Source of the DNA: Phenylobacterium glaciei
GTDB taxonomy: Bacteria > Pseudomonadota > Alphaproteobacteria > Caulobacterales > Caulobacteraceae
Direction of reading: 5' to 3'
Length of the DNA: 64,000 bases
Assembly: GCF_016772415.1 (NCBI RefSeq)
Contig: NZ_JAGSGD010000001.1
Location: forward strand, 930,001 to 994,000
The number at the start of each line of letters is the position of its first letter. The first letter of the stretch is position 1. The translations under genes were made by a program, and so were the position numbers. Of the stretch, positions 29,624 to 39,111 are shown piece by piece. The notes under the pieces were generated by a model that made no database searches, was not told the origin of the DNA, and saw nothing but the letters and a program-made list of their open reading frames with translations.

Positions 29624-32154
29624 GCCAGCGCCGATAGCTTCAGGGTGGGGACCGCGTTGGCGCCCTGCAGGAAATAGCGGTCGGCCACCGCGCCGGAGAG
29701 GTCCATCAGCGCCCGTTCGAAGGCCAGCATCCTGGCGGTGGTGAGGTCGCGGGCGTCGGCGGTCTCGATCTCGGTGGCCAGCGGCAGCAGGATGCGGCTG
29801 GGCTCCTCCAGCATGCCGTCCTCCAGCAAGGAGGGCAGGACCGCGAGATGGTCCTTGAGGGTCTGCGCCTGGAAGGCCAGGGACCGGGTGTTGTAGGGGT
29901 CCAGAAGCAGCATGTCCCGCACGGGGGTCAGGGCCAGGCCCACCAGATAGCGGGCCCGATAGGTGATCTGGCTGTCGGCCAGGTCCAGCAGCAGGTCCAG
30001 GTCGTCGGTGGTGGCGGCGTCAGGGGCCAGCATCCGGGCTAGGCGGCAGGTGTTGATCCCCCGCTCGATGCGGCGGCCCATGTCGAGGAACCGCCAGCCG
30101 GCCACCCGGTTCATGTTCTCCTGGGACAGGCCGGAGAGCGCGGCCACGAGTTGCAGGGCGCTTTCGATCTGCTGCAGGGCCTCGGCCTCCGACAGCGGGG
30201 TCTGGGCGCCCTCGGCGAGCTCCTTTTCCAGGGTCAGCAGCAAGGCCCAGAAGTCCACCGACAGCCGCTCGCGCATGCTGGCGGCGGCGCGCTGGGCGGC
30301 GCGCACCAGATAGATCACCGACCCATAGGCCTTCTGGTCATGCAGGGCGTTACGGGCGGCGTCGAGGGCGCGGACCCCCAGGGCCTCCTCGTCCAAGGCG
30401 CCCCACTCGATGAGCAGTTTTTGAAGGCAGGCCAGGGTCTCGCCGGTGGTGTGCAGGGCGGTCTCGGAATCCATCAGGCTGGTGCAGAGGCTGCGGGCCA
30501 GGCGCAGCGTAGCCTCCGCGCGCTCAAGATAGCGGCCCAGCCAGAAAAGGTTGTCGGCGGCGCGGCTGGGCAGGTGTCCCAGGATCCGGCGGACCTTGAC
30601 CTCTTCCTTGCTGGCCATGAGCGTCATGCGCTCCACCGGCTTGTCGTCGATCACCCAGACGTCGGCGGTGCGCGCGTCCTCGCCCATGGAGATGGCGCGC
30701 ACGTCCAGGCGTTCCGACGTGCGGCAGAAGCCGCCGGGCATCACCTTCCAGCCCTCGGGCGTCCAGGCCGCGTAGACCCGCAGGACGAAGGGGGCTGGCT
30801 CGAGCTTGCCGTCGCGCAGCACCGGCATGGTGGAAAGCCGCACCACCTCCTGGCCGACAAAGTCGCCCGGGCGGTCGCGAAGCTGGGCCAGGAGGGTGGC
30901 CCGGGCCTCCGGCGCCATGTCGGCGATCAGTTGCGGCCGCGACAGCCCTCCGGGGTCGAGGCGCGAATTGAAGGCCGGGGCGATGGCCAGGCGGTGGAGG
31001 TTGGCCTCGACCATCTCGCGCTCGTTGCGCTGGCCGCACCACCAGGTGGCCACGTTGGGCAGCCGAAGCTCCTCGCCCAGGAGCTTGCGGCTCAGCATCG
31101 GCATGAAGCCCAGCAGGGCCTTTGACTCCGCCACGCCGGAGCCCGGCATGTTCAGCACCACCACCCCGCCGGTCCGGATCGCCTCCAGCATGCCCGGTGT
31201 GCCCAGGCGCGAGGCGCTGTTGAGCTCCAGGGGATCGAGGAAGTCGGCGTCGACCCGGCGCAGGATCACGTCGGCCCGCTTCAGCCCGGCGATGGTGCGC
31301 ACATAGACCCGCCCGTCCCGGGCCACGAGGTCGTCGCCCTCCACCAGCAGGAAGCCCAGATAGCGGGCCAGGTGCGCCTGCTCGAAATAGGTTTCGCTGA
31401 ACGGGCCGGGGCTGAGCAGGCAGATGCGCGGATCGGTGCGGTCGGCCGCCGCCGCCAGCCCGCGCCGGAACCCGTCGAAGAAGGGCGCCAGGCGCTCGAC
31501 GTTCATGGCGTTGTAGAGGCTGGGATAGGCGCGGCTCAAAACCAGCCGGTTCTCCAGGGCGTAGCCGGCCCCCGACGGGGCCTGGGTGCGGTCGTCCAAC
31601 ACCCACCAGCGGCCGTCGGGACCCCGGCCAAGGTCGGCGGCATAGATCTGCAGGTGACGGCCACCGGGGGGGCTGACGCCCCGCATGGCGCGCACGAAAT
31701 CGACGCTGCCGGTCAGGGCGGCGGCCGGCAGCGATCCATCGGCTACCAGCTTGGCCTCGCCATAGAGGTCGCCCAGCAGCGCTTCCATCAGGGTCGCCCG
31801 CTGCTCCACCCCCCGGGCGATCTGCGCCCATTCCTTCTGACCCAGGATCAGCGGCAGGGGATTGAGCGGCCAGCTGCGTTCGCTCTCCTCCCCATAGATC
31901 CGGTACGACACCCCGGTATCGCGGATGTGCCGGGTGGCCAGGCCGAATCGGCTGGTGAACTCGCCCTCGGGATACTCCGCGAAATCCCCCAGCAGGCTCA
32001 GCCAGTGGTCGCGGGGCCGGCCCAGGGCGTCGAATAGCTCATCCGGAATGCCGGCGAGGGGCTTGTAACCCTTCAGCCAGCCCGACAGGCGCCGTGCGGC
32101 GTTGGGCTCCAGATGCGCCTGCCGTCGTCCGGCCGTGGTGGTGTCAGCGGCCAA
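29620..32154 (-). CDS. Circularly permuted ATP-grasp (type 2) fused to alpha-E domain
   Basis: An 844-residue fusion of two proteins that are usually separate. Residues 1 to about 515 form a circularly permuted ATP-grasp ligase: [73 protein letters not shown] and [19 protein letters not shown] are typical. From about residue 525 ([26 protein letters not shown]) to the end is the all-helical alpha-E domain. ATP-grasp enzymes join a carboxylate to an amine; here a peptide or tag is presumed, acted on with the neighbouring transglutaminases. The actual product is unknown. It overlaps the DUF2126 gene by 11 bp. Confidence 0.85.
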   Translation of the reverse strand: MAADTTTAGRRQAHLEPNAARRLSGWLKGYKPLAGIPDELFDALGRPRDHWLSLLGDFAEYPEGEFTSRFGLATRHIRDTGVSYRIYGEESERSWPLNPLPLILGQKEWAQIARGVEQRATLMEALLGDLYGEAKLVADGSLPAAALTGSVDFVRAMRGVSPPGGRHLQIYAADLGRGPDGRWWVLDDRTQAPSGAGYALENRLVLSRAYPSLYNAMNVERLAPFFDGFRRGLAAAADRTDPRICLLSPGPFSETYFEQAHLARYLGFLLVEGDDLVARDGRVYVRTIAGLKRADVILRRVDADFLDPLELNSASRLGTPGMLEAIRTGGVVVLNMPGSGVAESKALLGFMPMLSRKLLGEELRLPNVATWWCGQRNEREMVEANLHRLAIAPAFNSRLDPGGLSRPQLIADMAPEARATLLAQLRDRPGDFVGQEVVRLSTMPVLRDGKLEPAPFVLRVYAAWTPEGWKVMPGGFCRTSERLDVRAISMGEDARTADVWVIDDKPVERMTLMASKEEVKVRRILGHLPSRAADNLFWLGRYLERAEATLRLARSLCTSLMDSETALHTTGETLACLQKLLIEWGALDEEALGVRALDAARNALHDQKAYGSVIYLVRAAQRAAASMRERLSVDFWALLLTLEKELAEGAQTPLSEAEALQQIESALQLVAALSGLSQENMNRVAGWRFLDMGRRIERGINTCRLARMLAPDAATTDDLDLLLDLADSQITYRARYLVGLALTPVRDMLLLDPYNTRSLAFQAQTLKDHLAVLPSLLEDGMLEEPSRILLPLATEIETADARDLTTARMLAFERALMDLSGAVADRYFLQGANAVPTLKLSALA

Positions 32155-35100
32155 CCGGCTTCCTCAGATCCAGGGTCATGGGAAACTCGTCGCTCCGTTC
32201 GTCGGCCGGCAGGCGTCTGACGCCGGGGCTGTGACCCTGCGTCTCGAAGCGCGCCCGGCGGCGGGCCTGGGCCTCATAGGCGTTGACCGGGAAGCTATCA
32301 TAGTTGCGCCCGCCCGGATGAGCCACGTGATAGACGCAGCCCCCCAGAGACCGGTTGTTGGCCCGGTCGAGAATGTCGAAGGTCAGCGGCGCGTTCACCG
32401 GCAGGGTGGGGTGCAACCCGCTGCGCAGCTTCCAGGCCTTGTAGCGAACCCCGGCCACAGCCTGCAGCGAAACGCCGGTGGGTGTCATCGGCAGGGCGCG
32501 ACCGTTGCAGGTGATGATGTGCCGCTCGGGGACGAACCCGTCGGCCATGACCTGCAACCGCTCCACCGAGGAGTCGACGAACCGCACCGTGCCGGACCCG
32601 GAGCCTTCCTCGCCCATCACGTGCCAGGGCTCCAGCGCGTGGCGGAGTTCCAGGCTGACATCGCCATACTGGACCTGCCCGTGCACCGGGAAGCGGAAGG
32701 CCCGCTGGGCCTCGTACCAACGCGGATCGAAGGCGTAGCCGGCCCGGTTGAGGTCGGCCAACACCTCTTGGAAGTCGCTCCAGACGAAGTGGGGCAACAT
32801 GAACCGGTCGTGCAGGGCCGTGCCCCACCGCACCAGGCGGCCGGCCTGGGGCTCGCGCCAGAACCAGGCGATCAGGGCGCGGATCAGCAGGTGCTGGGCC
32901 AGGCTCATCCGGGCGTCCGGCGGCATCTCGAAGCCGCGGAACTCCAGCAGCCCCAGCCGGCCGGTGGGACCGTCGGGGGAATAGAGCTTGTCGATGCAGA
33001 TTTCGGTGCGGTGGGTGTTGCCGCCCACGTCGGTGAGCAGGTTGCGCAGCAGCCGGTCCACGAGCCAGGGCGCCGGCGTCTTCTTGCCTGGCGCGGGGAT
33101 GGCGGCCAGCGCGATGTCCAGTTCGTAGAGGGCGTCGTGTCGCGCCTCGTCGATCCGCGGCGCCTGGCTGGTGGGCCCCACGAACAGGCCCGAGAACAGG
33201 TAGGACAGAGCCGGATGGCGCTGCCAGTAGATCAGCAGGCTCTTCAGCACGTCGGGTCGCCGCAGGAAGGGCGAGTCTTCCGGGGAGGCTCCGCCCACCA
33301 CGACATGGGCGCCGCCGCCAGTGCCGGCGTGCCGCCCATCGGTCATGAACTTGTCGGCGCCCAGGCGACAGGCGCGGGCGTCCTCATAGACCCCAGTGGT
33401 GATGTCCACTGCTTCGCGCCAGGTGGTGGCTGGCTGGACGTTGACCTCAATGACCCCGGGATCGGGGGTGACCTTCAGCACGTCCATGCGCGGGTCGGCG
33501 GGGGGCGAATAGCCCTCGATCCGCACGGAGATATCGCCAGCCGCCGCGTCCAGCTGGGCCAGGAGTTCGAGATAGTCCTCCGCCCGCGCCACCGGGGGCA
33601 TGAACACATAGAGGTGGCCGCCCCGGGGCTCAATGGTGATGGCGGTGCGCACGATCGGCGCCTTCCCCTCGCCCGCGGGCGCAGGCGGAACCGCGTCCGG
33701 CAGATCGAGGGACGCGTAGTCGGGCAGCGGGCCCCGCGCCTCGTAGGGGTCCACCGGAATAATGTTCGGATAGTCCTCCGGCGTCACCGCCGGCAGGCTG
33801 CCCAGGGGCAGCCGCAGGCCCATCGGCGAGTCGCCGCCGATCAGGTAGAGCCGCTCGCGCCGGAACACCCAGGGCTCGCTCAGCCAGCCCCCACCCTCGG
33901 CCTCGGTGACGGCGCGGCGCAGCGGCAGCACATAGCCCACGGTCTTGGAGAGCCCGCCCTCCAGCGTCCGGCGCAGGCTGGCCCGGGCGTCTGTCCCGTC
34001 GAGGTCGGCGTCGGCCACCTCGATATTGGCCGGCAGGTCCGCCTCGGTCTTGATCCCCAGCAGTGGGTCCTCGCGGGCTGGCAAGACCAGGCCCGGATCG
34101 ATCCCCAGCCGCGACGCCAGGCTCTGGATCAGCTTGCGGGCGTCGGCCACCGAGGCCGCGCGCGGCCGTTCGCCCGGCAGCTCCGGCTCACCGCGCCACA
34201 CCGGCAGGCCGTCGCGCCGCCAGTAAAGACCCAGCGCCCAGCGGGGCAGGGGCTCGCCCGGATACCACTTGCCCTGGCCATGATGGATCAGGCCGCCGAC
34301 GCCGAACCGGTTGCGCAGGCGCCGCAGCATCTGCTCGGCGATGATCGGCTTGGTGGGGCCCGAGGCGTCGATGTTCCATTCGGCGGACTCGAAGTCGTCG
34401 ATGGAGACGAAGGTCGGTTCCCCACCCATGGTCAGGCGCACGTCCTGGCCCTGCAGGTCGGCCTCCACCCGGTCGCCCAGGGCGTCGAGGGCGGCCCAGT
34501 CCACCTCTTCGAAGGGCCGGGTGATGCGGATCGGCTCCACCAGCCGGGTGACGGTCATGGAGAAGTCGAAATGGTCGGCGGGGCGGCTGGCGCCGCCGGT
34601 GATCGCCGCGGCGGAATTGTAGTGCGGCGAGGCCGCTAGCGGGATGTGGCCCTCTCCGGTCAGCAGGCCCGAGGTGGCGTCCAGCCCGATCCAGCCGGCG
34701 CCGGGAATATAGACCTCGGCCCAGGCGTGCAGGTCGGTGAAGTCGGTCTGGGTTCCGATCGGCCCCGCCACGGGATCAATGTCGGCCTTCAGTTGCAGCA
34801 GATAGCCGGAGACGAACCGTGCGGCCAGGCCCAGGCGGCGCAGGACCTGGACCAGCAGCCAGGCGCTGTCACGGCAGGAGCCCGAGCCTAGGGACAGGGT
34901 GGCGTCGGGGCTCTGCACCCCGGGCTCCATGCGCACCACATAGGACACCGCACGCTGGATCTTGGCGTTCAGCCCGACGATGAAGTTGACCGTGCCCTGG
35001 CCCGCCGGGCGCAGATCGGCGACCTCGGCGTCCAGCAGCGGCCCGCCGTCATCGGCCACCAGATAGGGCGCCAGGTCCTGGGCGAGGTCCGGCGGATAGG

Positions 35101-35413
35101 CGAAGGGCAGAGTCTCGGCATAGGGTTCGGTGAAGAAGTCGAAGGGATTGACCACCGTCATCTCGGCGGTGAGATCCACCTCGATGCTGCACTCGCGGGT
35201 GGGCTCGGGGAAGACGATGCGCGCCAGCCAGTTGCCGTGCGGATCCTGCTGCCAGTTGATGAAGTGCGCCGCCGGCGTGATCTTCATCGAATAGCTGGTG
35301 ATCGACGTGCGGGTGTGGGGCGCAGGGCGCAGGCGCACGACATGCGGGCCGAGCTCGACCGGCTGGTCGTAGCGGTACCGGGTGACATGGTTCAGCGCGG
35401 CGATGACCGACAG
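32144..35413 (-). CDS. Transglutaminase + DUF2126 protein, apparent CTG start
   Basis: A protein of about 1089 residues with three parts: transglutaminase N-terminal beta domain, transglutaminase core (catalytic Cys in [16 protein letters not shown] at about 182, then [22 protein letters not shown]) and the large DUF2126 region (about 300-1070), related to glutamine-synthetase-fold amidoligases. The first ATG/GTG/TTG in frame is GTG 35338, but the conserved N-terminus [20 protein letters not shown] lies upstream of it in the same frame. CTG at 35413 with AGAGGAG six bases before it gives [10 protein letters not shown], where relatives begin MSIxVALNHVTHYRYD. I therefore place the start at CTG. 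It heads the operon with the ATP-grasp/alpha-E gene and the second transglutaminase. Confidence 0.8.
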   Translation of the reverse strand: MSVIAALNHVTRYRYDQPVELGPHVVRLRPAPHTRTSITSYSMKITPAAHFINWQQDPHGNWLARIVFPEPTRECSIEVDLTAEMTVVNPFDFFTEPYAETLPFAYPPDLAQDLAPYLVADDGGPLLDAEVADLRPAGQGTVNFIVGLNAKIQRAVSYVVRMEPGVQSPDATLSLGSGSCRDSAWLLVQVLRRLGLAARFVSGYLLQLKADIDPVAGPIGTQTDFTDLHAWAEVYIPGAGWIGLDATSGLLTGEGHIPLAASPHYNSAAAITGGASRPADHFDFSMTVTRLVEPIRITRPFEEVDWAALDALGDRVEADLQGQDVRLTMGGEPTFVSIDDFESAEWNIDASGPTKPIIAEQMLRRLRNRFGVGGLIHHGQGKWYPGEPLPRWALGLYWRRDGLPVWRGEPELPGERPRAASVADARKLIQSLASRLGIDPGLVLPAREDPLLGIKTEADLPANIEVADADLDGTDARASLRRTLEGGLSKTVGYVLPLRRAVTEAEGGGWLSEPWVFRRERLYLIGGDSPMGLRLPLGSLPAVTPEDYPNIIPVDPYEARGPLPDYASLDLPDAVPPAPAGEGKAPIVRTAITIEPRGGHLYVFMPPVARAEDYLELLAQLDAAAGDISVRIEGYSPPADPRMDVLKVTPDPGVIEVNVQPATTWREAVDITTGVYEDARACRLGADKFMTDGRHAGTGGGAHVVVGGASPEDSPFLRRPDVLKSLLIYWQRHPALSYLFSGLFVGPTSQAPRIDEARHDALYELDIALAAIPAPGKKTPAPWLVDRLLRNLLTDVGGNTHRTEICIDKLYSPDGPTGRLGLLEFRGFEMPPDARMSLAQHLLIRALIAWFWREPQAGRLVRWGTALHDRFMLPHFVWSDFQEVLADLNRAGYAFDPRWYEAQRAFRFPVHGQVQYGDVSLELRHALEPWHVMGEEGSGSGTVRFVDSSVERLQVMADGFVPERHIITCNGRALPMTPTGVSLQAVAGVRYKAWKLRSGLHPTLPVNAPLTFDILDRANNRSLGGCVYHVAHPGGRNYDSFPVNAYEAQARRRARFETQGHSPGVRRLPADERSDEFPMTLDLRKPVGR

Positions 35414-35574
35414 GTTGGTCTCCTCTTGGCGACGGCCATCCAGACTTAGCCCACCACGGGCGGCTTGTCGGGAACTTTACCGCGGCCCAGGCCCAGGCGA
35501 TGCGGGGCTGCCCTCCGCCGGTCCGCCCCGGCGCCGGCGGCGCAAAAAAGCCGCAGCCGGGTTGCGTTGGGATT

Positions 35575-36426
35575 TCAGGCGGTGGCCATCCGCGCGTCCA
35601 AAGTGCTGGTCTCGGTGGCCGCCTGCACCTCTTCGGTGATCACCTCGAACCGGGTCAGGATGGCTTGGCCGAAGGTGTGGGTGATCGCCACGTCGGCGGC
35701 GTCGCGGCCGCGCGCGACCACGATGCGGCCGATCCGGGGGAAATTATGCCGGGCGTCGAAGGTGTGCCATTCACCGTCCAGGAAGGCTTCGAACCAGGCG
35801 CTGAAGTCCATCGGGGCGGCGACCTTCGGCACGCCGATGTCGCCGAGATAGCCCGTGCAGTAGCGGGCCGGGATGTTCATCGCGCGGCACAGGGTGACCG
35901 CCAGGTGCGCGAAGTCGCGGCACACCCCCACCTGTTCCTCGTGGCCCTCAGCCGCGGTGCGGGTCGGGCGGGCGTTGTGGTAGCCGAAGGTGATGCGGTC
36001 GTGGACATAGTCGCAGATGGCCTGCACCCGGGACCAGCCCGGCGTGACCCCGCCAAACAGGCGCCAGGCCAGGTCGCCAAGCCGATCGGTCTCGCAATAG
36101 CGGCTGGGCAGCAGATAGGGCAGGGCGTCAACCGGCAGGGCGGCCACCGGGAGCTGACAGGCGCCTGGCGCCTGGCGGTCGGGCAAACCGCTGTCGCGCA
36201 CCACGAACTCGGCGGAGAAGGTGATTGGGCCGCCGGGCGCCTGGACCCGGGTGGAGAGGTTCCCGAGCGCATCGCGTTCACGGGTGATCTCGGCTTGAGG
36301 GTTGGTATGCAGCTTGTCCTCGGTCACGAGGTCATCGCGCCGGTCCGGATGGACGCTCAGCAGCAGGTGGATCGGCATGGGGTTCAGGCAATCAAACCCG
36401 ATGCGGTAGCCGGCGCGGATCAGCAT
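35575..36426 (-). CDS. Transglutaminase-like family protein
   Basis: A 283-residue transglutaminase-fold protein, the third in this cluster. It begins MLIRAGYRIGFDC, the family's usual short beta-strand start. The catalytic Cys lies in QVGVCRDFAHLAV (about residue 167), and His and Asp in DGEWHTFDARHN. The N-terminal Transglut_N domain differs from that of the other two. The frame opens earlier (36543) but the added part is Arg/Pro-rich. It lies 161 bp upstream of the DUF2126 gene on the same strand and may share its promoter. Likely cytoplasmic. Confidence 0.82.
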   Translation of the reverse strand: MLIRAGYRIGFDCLNPMPIHLLLSVHPDRRDDLVTEDKLHTNPQAEITRERDALGNLSTRVQAPGGPITFSAEFVVRDSGLPDRQAPGACQLPVAALPVDALPYLLPSRYCETDRLGDLAWRLFGGVTPGWSRVQAICDYVHDRITFGYHNARPTRTAAEGHEEQVGVCRDFAHLAVTLCRAMNIPARYCTGYLGDIGVPKVAAPMDFSAWFEAFLDGEWHTFDARHNFPRIGRIVVARGRDAADVAITHTFGQAILTRFEVITEEVQAATETSTLDARMATA

Positions 36427-36543
36427 GGTGTCTCTGGCGGTCTGAACCAAGGCGCGGGGAGGGCTGCGCGCAGGGTGGCGTTGGGGAATCCGGACGTGCC
36501 GGTCCCGCACCAACGTCAAAGGTCCCGGCTCTGTTCCGGCCAC

Positions 36544-37086
36544 TTATGGCTTCGGCTTAGCCGCCCGTGATGACCAATGTACGTGGACGATTTTCCAAGC
36601 GCCGGACACCCGCCGTAGCACCATCGTCTCGGTGGTGATCTGGTCAATGTCGCGTTCCTGGTAGCGGCCCTGCGTTCGCCCTTCGCTGGCGACCCACGCC
36701 ACATCACCGCTGACGCCGCCGCTTCGGCCGGTCATATGCGAGCCCACCGCCTTGGCGAACACGGCGTCGGCGGGGAGGTGGTGACCGGCGTACTCCGCTT
36801 TTGATCGCTCGGCCTCGCCCTCCTCGAAGACGACGAGGGCGTCGGAGAGGTACCCGGCCGCTGCTGTTGTGTCGCCCCGCTCAAGCGCGGCGTGGAAGGC
36901 GTCCACGACCTCGGCGGCGGATGGGTCGAAGGTGGGCTGCGACAATGCTGCAGGTTTGGCCTGGCCTGCCGGATGGGCCACGGCCGCAGTTCCGGCCGCG
37001 ATCATCACGACAGCGGCGAAAAGCCCGCAGAGGCCGATTGCCGACGTGCACTTGGTGCGGTTCCAGGGGCTTATAGTCAGAGGCAT
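36544..37086 (-). CDS. Exported NTF2-like (SnoaL/DUF4440) protein
   Basis: A 180-residue protein with a hydrophobic segment at about residues 15-37 (SAIGLCGLFAAVVMIAAGTAAVAH), either a signal peptide or an anchor. The rest is an NTF2-like cone fold: AEVVDAFHAALERGDTTAAAGYLSDALVVFE, then TTETMVLRRVSGAWKIVHVHWSSR. Such proteins commonly bind small ligands or act as accessory factors. Its place at the edge of the metal-resistance region suggests, but does not show, a link. It ends only 118 bp from the third transglutaminase gene and runs the same way. Confidence 0.7.
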   Translation of the reverse strand: MPLTISPWNRTKCTSAIGLCGLFAAVVMIAAGTAAVAHPAGQAKPAALSQPTFDPSAAEVVDAFHAALERGDTTAAAGYLSDALVVFEEGEAERSKAEYAGHHLPADAVFAKAVGSHMTGRSGGVSGDVAWVASEGRTQGRYQERDIDQITTETMVLRRVSGAWKIVHVHWSSRAAKPKP

Positions 37087-37133
37087 GAGTAGCTCCGCAT
37101 TCCAGGGGGGCGCCGAGCGAACGTCGGATCAGG

Positions 37134-37283
37134 ATCGACGGGGAGGTCAATGCGCTCAAGCTCGACGTGCGCCTCTATACCTACAAGGTATCGCCGCTCC
37201 TGACCGCGGCGCGGGTCTATCAAGGCCAGACCACGAATTTCAGGACGCCCGGCGGTGGCTTCGCACCGGTCTTCGTTACCTGA
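37134..37283 (+). pseudogene. Unidentified coding remnant without a start
   Basis: In one plus-strand frame the sequence reads RIDGEVNALKLDVRLYTYKV... and ends FAPVFVT-stop at 37283. Composition and codon choice look protein-like (alternating polar and aromatic residues as in a beta-barrel end), but no start codon lies in frame nearby and its tail overlaps the sigma gene end by 8 bp. I suspect the 3' remnant of an outer-membrane protein gene but cannot name it. Confidence 0.3.
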
Positions 37284-37884
37284 CCAGCGTCCTTGGCGCC
37301 AACCCAGCTGATCGCAGGCCGCCGTCGAGGGTCTGTGCGAGGAGCTTGCGCGCGCGGTAGACGCGGGTCTCGACGCTCTTGGCGCTGATCCCGAGGATTT
37401 CGCCGGCTTCCTGCTGAGGACGGCCTTCGATCGCCGTCAGGATCAGCGGCGCTCGAAGGGCCAAGGGCAGGCGGGCGATGGCGCGATCCAGTTCGGCGAG
37501 CTGTTCCTGCTCGATCATCGCCTCGTCGGCTGAGAGGGCTGCGTCCGGGCGGACCTGCGCCTCGCTGTCTTCAAAGGACCGAGATCCAAAGATCAATCGC
37601 CGCACGGCGATCCGACGACCACGATCGCGGGCCTTGTTGATGGCGATGGTCCGCAGCCAGACCCCAAAGGGACGCCCCGGGTCATAGCGCGCCAAAGCGC
37701 TCCACGCCGCTATGAACGCCTCGTGCGCTGCTTCATAGGCTTCGTCGGCGTCTCCCAGATAGCGCCGGAGAAGCCGATACAAGGGCTCCTTGTGGCGGCC
37801 GACCAAGATCGCATAGGCGCGCTCATCTCCCGTCGCAGCCGCTGTCGCCAGCTCCGCATCGGATCGATCCGTCGCGTCGCTCAC
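37276..37884 (-). CDS. ECF RNA polymerase sigma factor (CnrH-like)
   Basis: A 202-residue ECF sigma factor. Region 2 (about residues 25-95) contains DADEAYEAAHEAFIAAWSALARYDPGRPFGVWLRTIAINKARD, and region 4 (about 130-190) LPLALRAPLILTAIEGRPQQEAGEILGISAKSVETRVYRARKLL. It overlaps the sensor gene by 4 bp. The order anti-sigma-like, periplasmic sensor, sigma is that of cnrYXH and nccYXH in Cupriavidus, where metal bound by X frees H from Y. I infer the same logic here, with copper as the likely signal given the genes beyond. Confidence 0.85.
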   Translation of the reverse strand: MSDATDRSDAELATAAATGDERAYAILVGRHKEPLYRLLRRYLGDADEAYEAAHEAFIAAWSALARYDPGRPFGVWLRTIAINKARDRGRRIAVRRLIFGSRSFEDSEAQVRPDAALSADEAMIEQEQLAELDRAIARLPLALRAPLILTAIEGRPQQEAGEILGISAKSVETRVYRARKLLAQTLDGGLRSAGLAPRTLVR

Positions 37885-38324
37885 GACGGGTCTTCGGTCA
37901 GCGCCTTTGCGACTGTGTCGTCGAAACGTGCGGTCTGTTCGGAGGTGAGAACCTGACGCATCGCCAGCACGTGCAGGATGCTCTGCTTCTGCAGCTCGCT
38001 CATCGCGTGGTGAGATCGGTCGATCGCCTGCTGCACGGCTGGCGTATAGGCGTGGCCCGCCTGAATGGCCTGAGCAAGATCAGCGTTCGCTGCCCGCATT
38101 TCGGCTTCGAGCGCATGGCGGCGGACGGCATAGTCGCGCTCCAGGCCCCCGATCCGCCGGTCTTGCTCTGTCGTCAGGTTGAGGCTCTCGTGCATCGTCT
38201 GGTGAAGCGATGCGGGGTGATGCATCTGGCCGACCACGTAGCGCGCTCCGCCCCAAGCCCCCGCCGCCGCTGCGGCTACAGAAAGGGCGATGGTGAGCAG
38301 CAGGCCGCGCGTAGCCCCCATCAC
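37881..38324 (-). CDS. Periplasmic heavy-metal sensor (CnrX/CpxP-like)
   Basis: A 147-residue protein anchored by one N-terminal helix (about residues 8-25), with a helical periplasmic domain rich in His and Met: QMHHPASLHQTMHESLNLTTEQDRRI, then a long helix and SHHAMSELQKQSILHVLAMRQVLTSEQ. The pattern L-T-x-E-Q repeated near both ends (LNLTTEQ, VLTSEQ) is typical of the CpxP/Spy/CnrX fold. The His cluster would bind a divalent or cuprous ion. It overlaps both neighbours by 4 bp, forming a coupled three-gene unit. Confidence 0.8.
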   Translation of the reverse strand: MMGATRGLLLTIALSVAAAAAGAWGGARYVVGQMHHPASLHQTMHESLNLTTEQDRRIGGLERDYAVRRHALEAEMRAANADLAQAIQAGHAYTPAVQQAIDRSHHAMSELQKQSILHVLAMRQVLTSEQTARFDDTVAKALTEDPS

Positions 38325-38611
38325 TCACCCTCAAGCAGGGTAGAGGGCGCGAGATGCGCCACCGTCGAGAATGGGCTGATCTGCGGTGGTTGGGTGAGTG
38401 TGCTCGCCGCGGCCATGCCGCCTGTCGTCACGCCGATCGCGAGCGCCACGCCGATGGAAGCCACCCGGATGGGGGCCAGGGCTCGCGCGGCCTGAATGTC
38501 GTCGCGTCGCCTCGCAACGCCTTGCAGAACGACATGCTCGAATCCGTCCAGTGACCGGTCCGGCCTGGCGTCCGCCAAACGCGATATCAGATGGTCCAGG
38601 TCGTCCCGCAT
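38321..38611 (-). CDS. Small membrane anti-sigma-like protein (CnrY-like)
   Basis: A 96-residue single-pass membrane protein. The cytoplasmic part, about residues 1-45, carries DDLDHLISRLADARPDRSLDGFEHVVLQ, a helical stretch of the kind CnrY uses to clamp its sigma factor; the transmembrane helix is about 48-70 (IRVASIGVALAIGVTTGGMAAA); the rest is periplasmic. Sequence conservation in this role is low, so the call rests on size, topology and gene order. First gene of the three-gene operon. Confidence 0.7.
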   Translation of the reverse strand: MRDDLDHLISRLADARPDRSLDGFEHVVLQGVARRRDDIQAARALAPIRVASIGVALAIGVTTGGMAAASTLTQPPQISPFSTVAHLAPSTLLEGE

Positions 38612-38723
38612 CGCAGTGTCCTTTGCCGCAGCCTACTGACTATACGAAAGACATGACCCTGATCCCGCAAGCCGGATCGGGACGCGGAAGAAAGTCGGGC
38701 TGCTAGCCCCGCGCTGACAAAGC

Positions 38724-38996
38724 TCAGCGGGTCCGCTCCAGCAGGGCGATCAACTCAGACGCCTTCTGGCGCTGCTGCTCGGTGTCGCCGCTGACAATGG
38801 CGCTCTCGATGCAGTGGTCGAGGTGGGCTTTCAGCATCTCGCTTTCCACCTTCGCCAGCGCCGCGCGTACGGCCTGGATCTGGGTCAGGACGTCGATGCA
38901 GTAGCGGTCATCGTCGACCATGCGTGAGATGCCGCGCACCTGACCCTCGATCCGGTTCAGTCGGTTCAGCAGCTTGGGTTTGTTGTCCTGGATCAA
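38724..38996 (-). CDS. CsoR-family copper-sensing repressor
   Basis: A 90-residue all-helical repressor. With the TTG start at 38996 (preceded by GGAGG, seven bases away) the metal ligands are C33 (DRYCIDVL), H58 and C62 (KAHLDHC). Their spacing is the same as C36-H61-C65 of M. tuberculosis CsoR, marking a Cu(I) sensor rather than the formaldehyde sensor FrmR or the Ni sensor RcnR. A longer frame reaches 39038 but runs into the operator. It is divergent from the copper ATPase, and two CsoR-type palindromes lie between, so it likely controls both. Confidence 0.85.
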   Translation of the reverse strand: MIQDNKPKLLNRLNRIEGQVRGISRMVDDDRYCIDVLTQIQAVRAALAKVESEMLKAHLDHCIESAIVSGDTEQQRQKASELIALLERTR

Positions 38997-39020
38997 TGTC
39001 AGTCCTCCGTGCGTTCCACA

Positions 39021-39063
39021 TATACCCCCTGTGGGCATGGGTTGAAATACCCCGTAGAGGTAT
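39021..39063. promoter_or_regulatory. Two CsoR-type operators between csoR and the copper ATPase
   Basis: Two 17 bp sites of the same design lie 25 bp apart: ATACCCCCTGTGGGCAT (39022-39038) and ATACCCCGTAGAGGTAT (39047-39063). Each has AT-rich ends around a C-run facing a G-run, the known form of CsoR sites. Two sites in one 115 bp divergent promoter would let the repressor cover both start regions. Confidence 0.6.
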
Positions 39064-39111
39064 ATAGGTGTCCCTCAACGCCGGGACAGGCGTCCAGAAA
39101 CGAGGCTTGCG

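Noticed and set aside
32102..34639. Long plus-strand open frame opposite the DUF2126 gene
   Set aside because: Composition is typical of an antisense shadow, and the minus strand carries clear transglutaminase and DUF2126 motifs.
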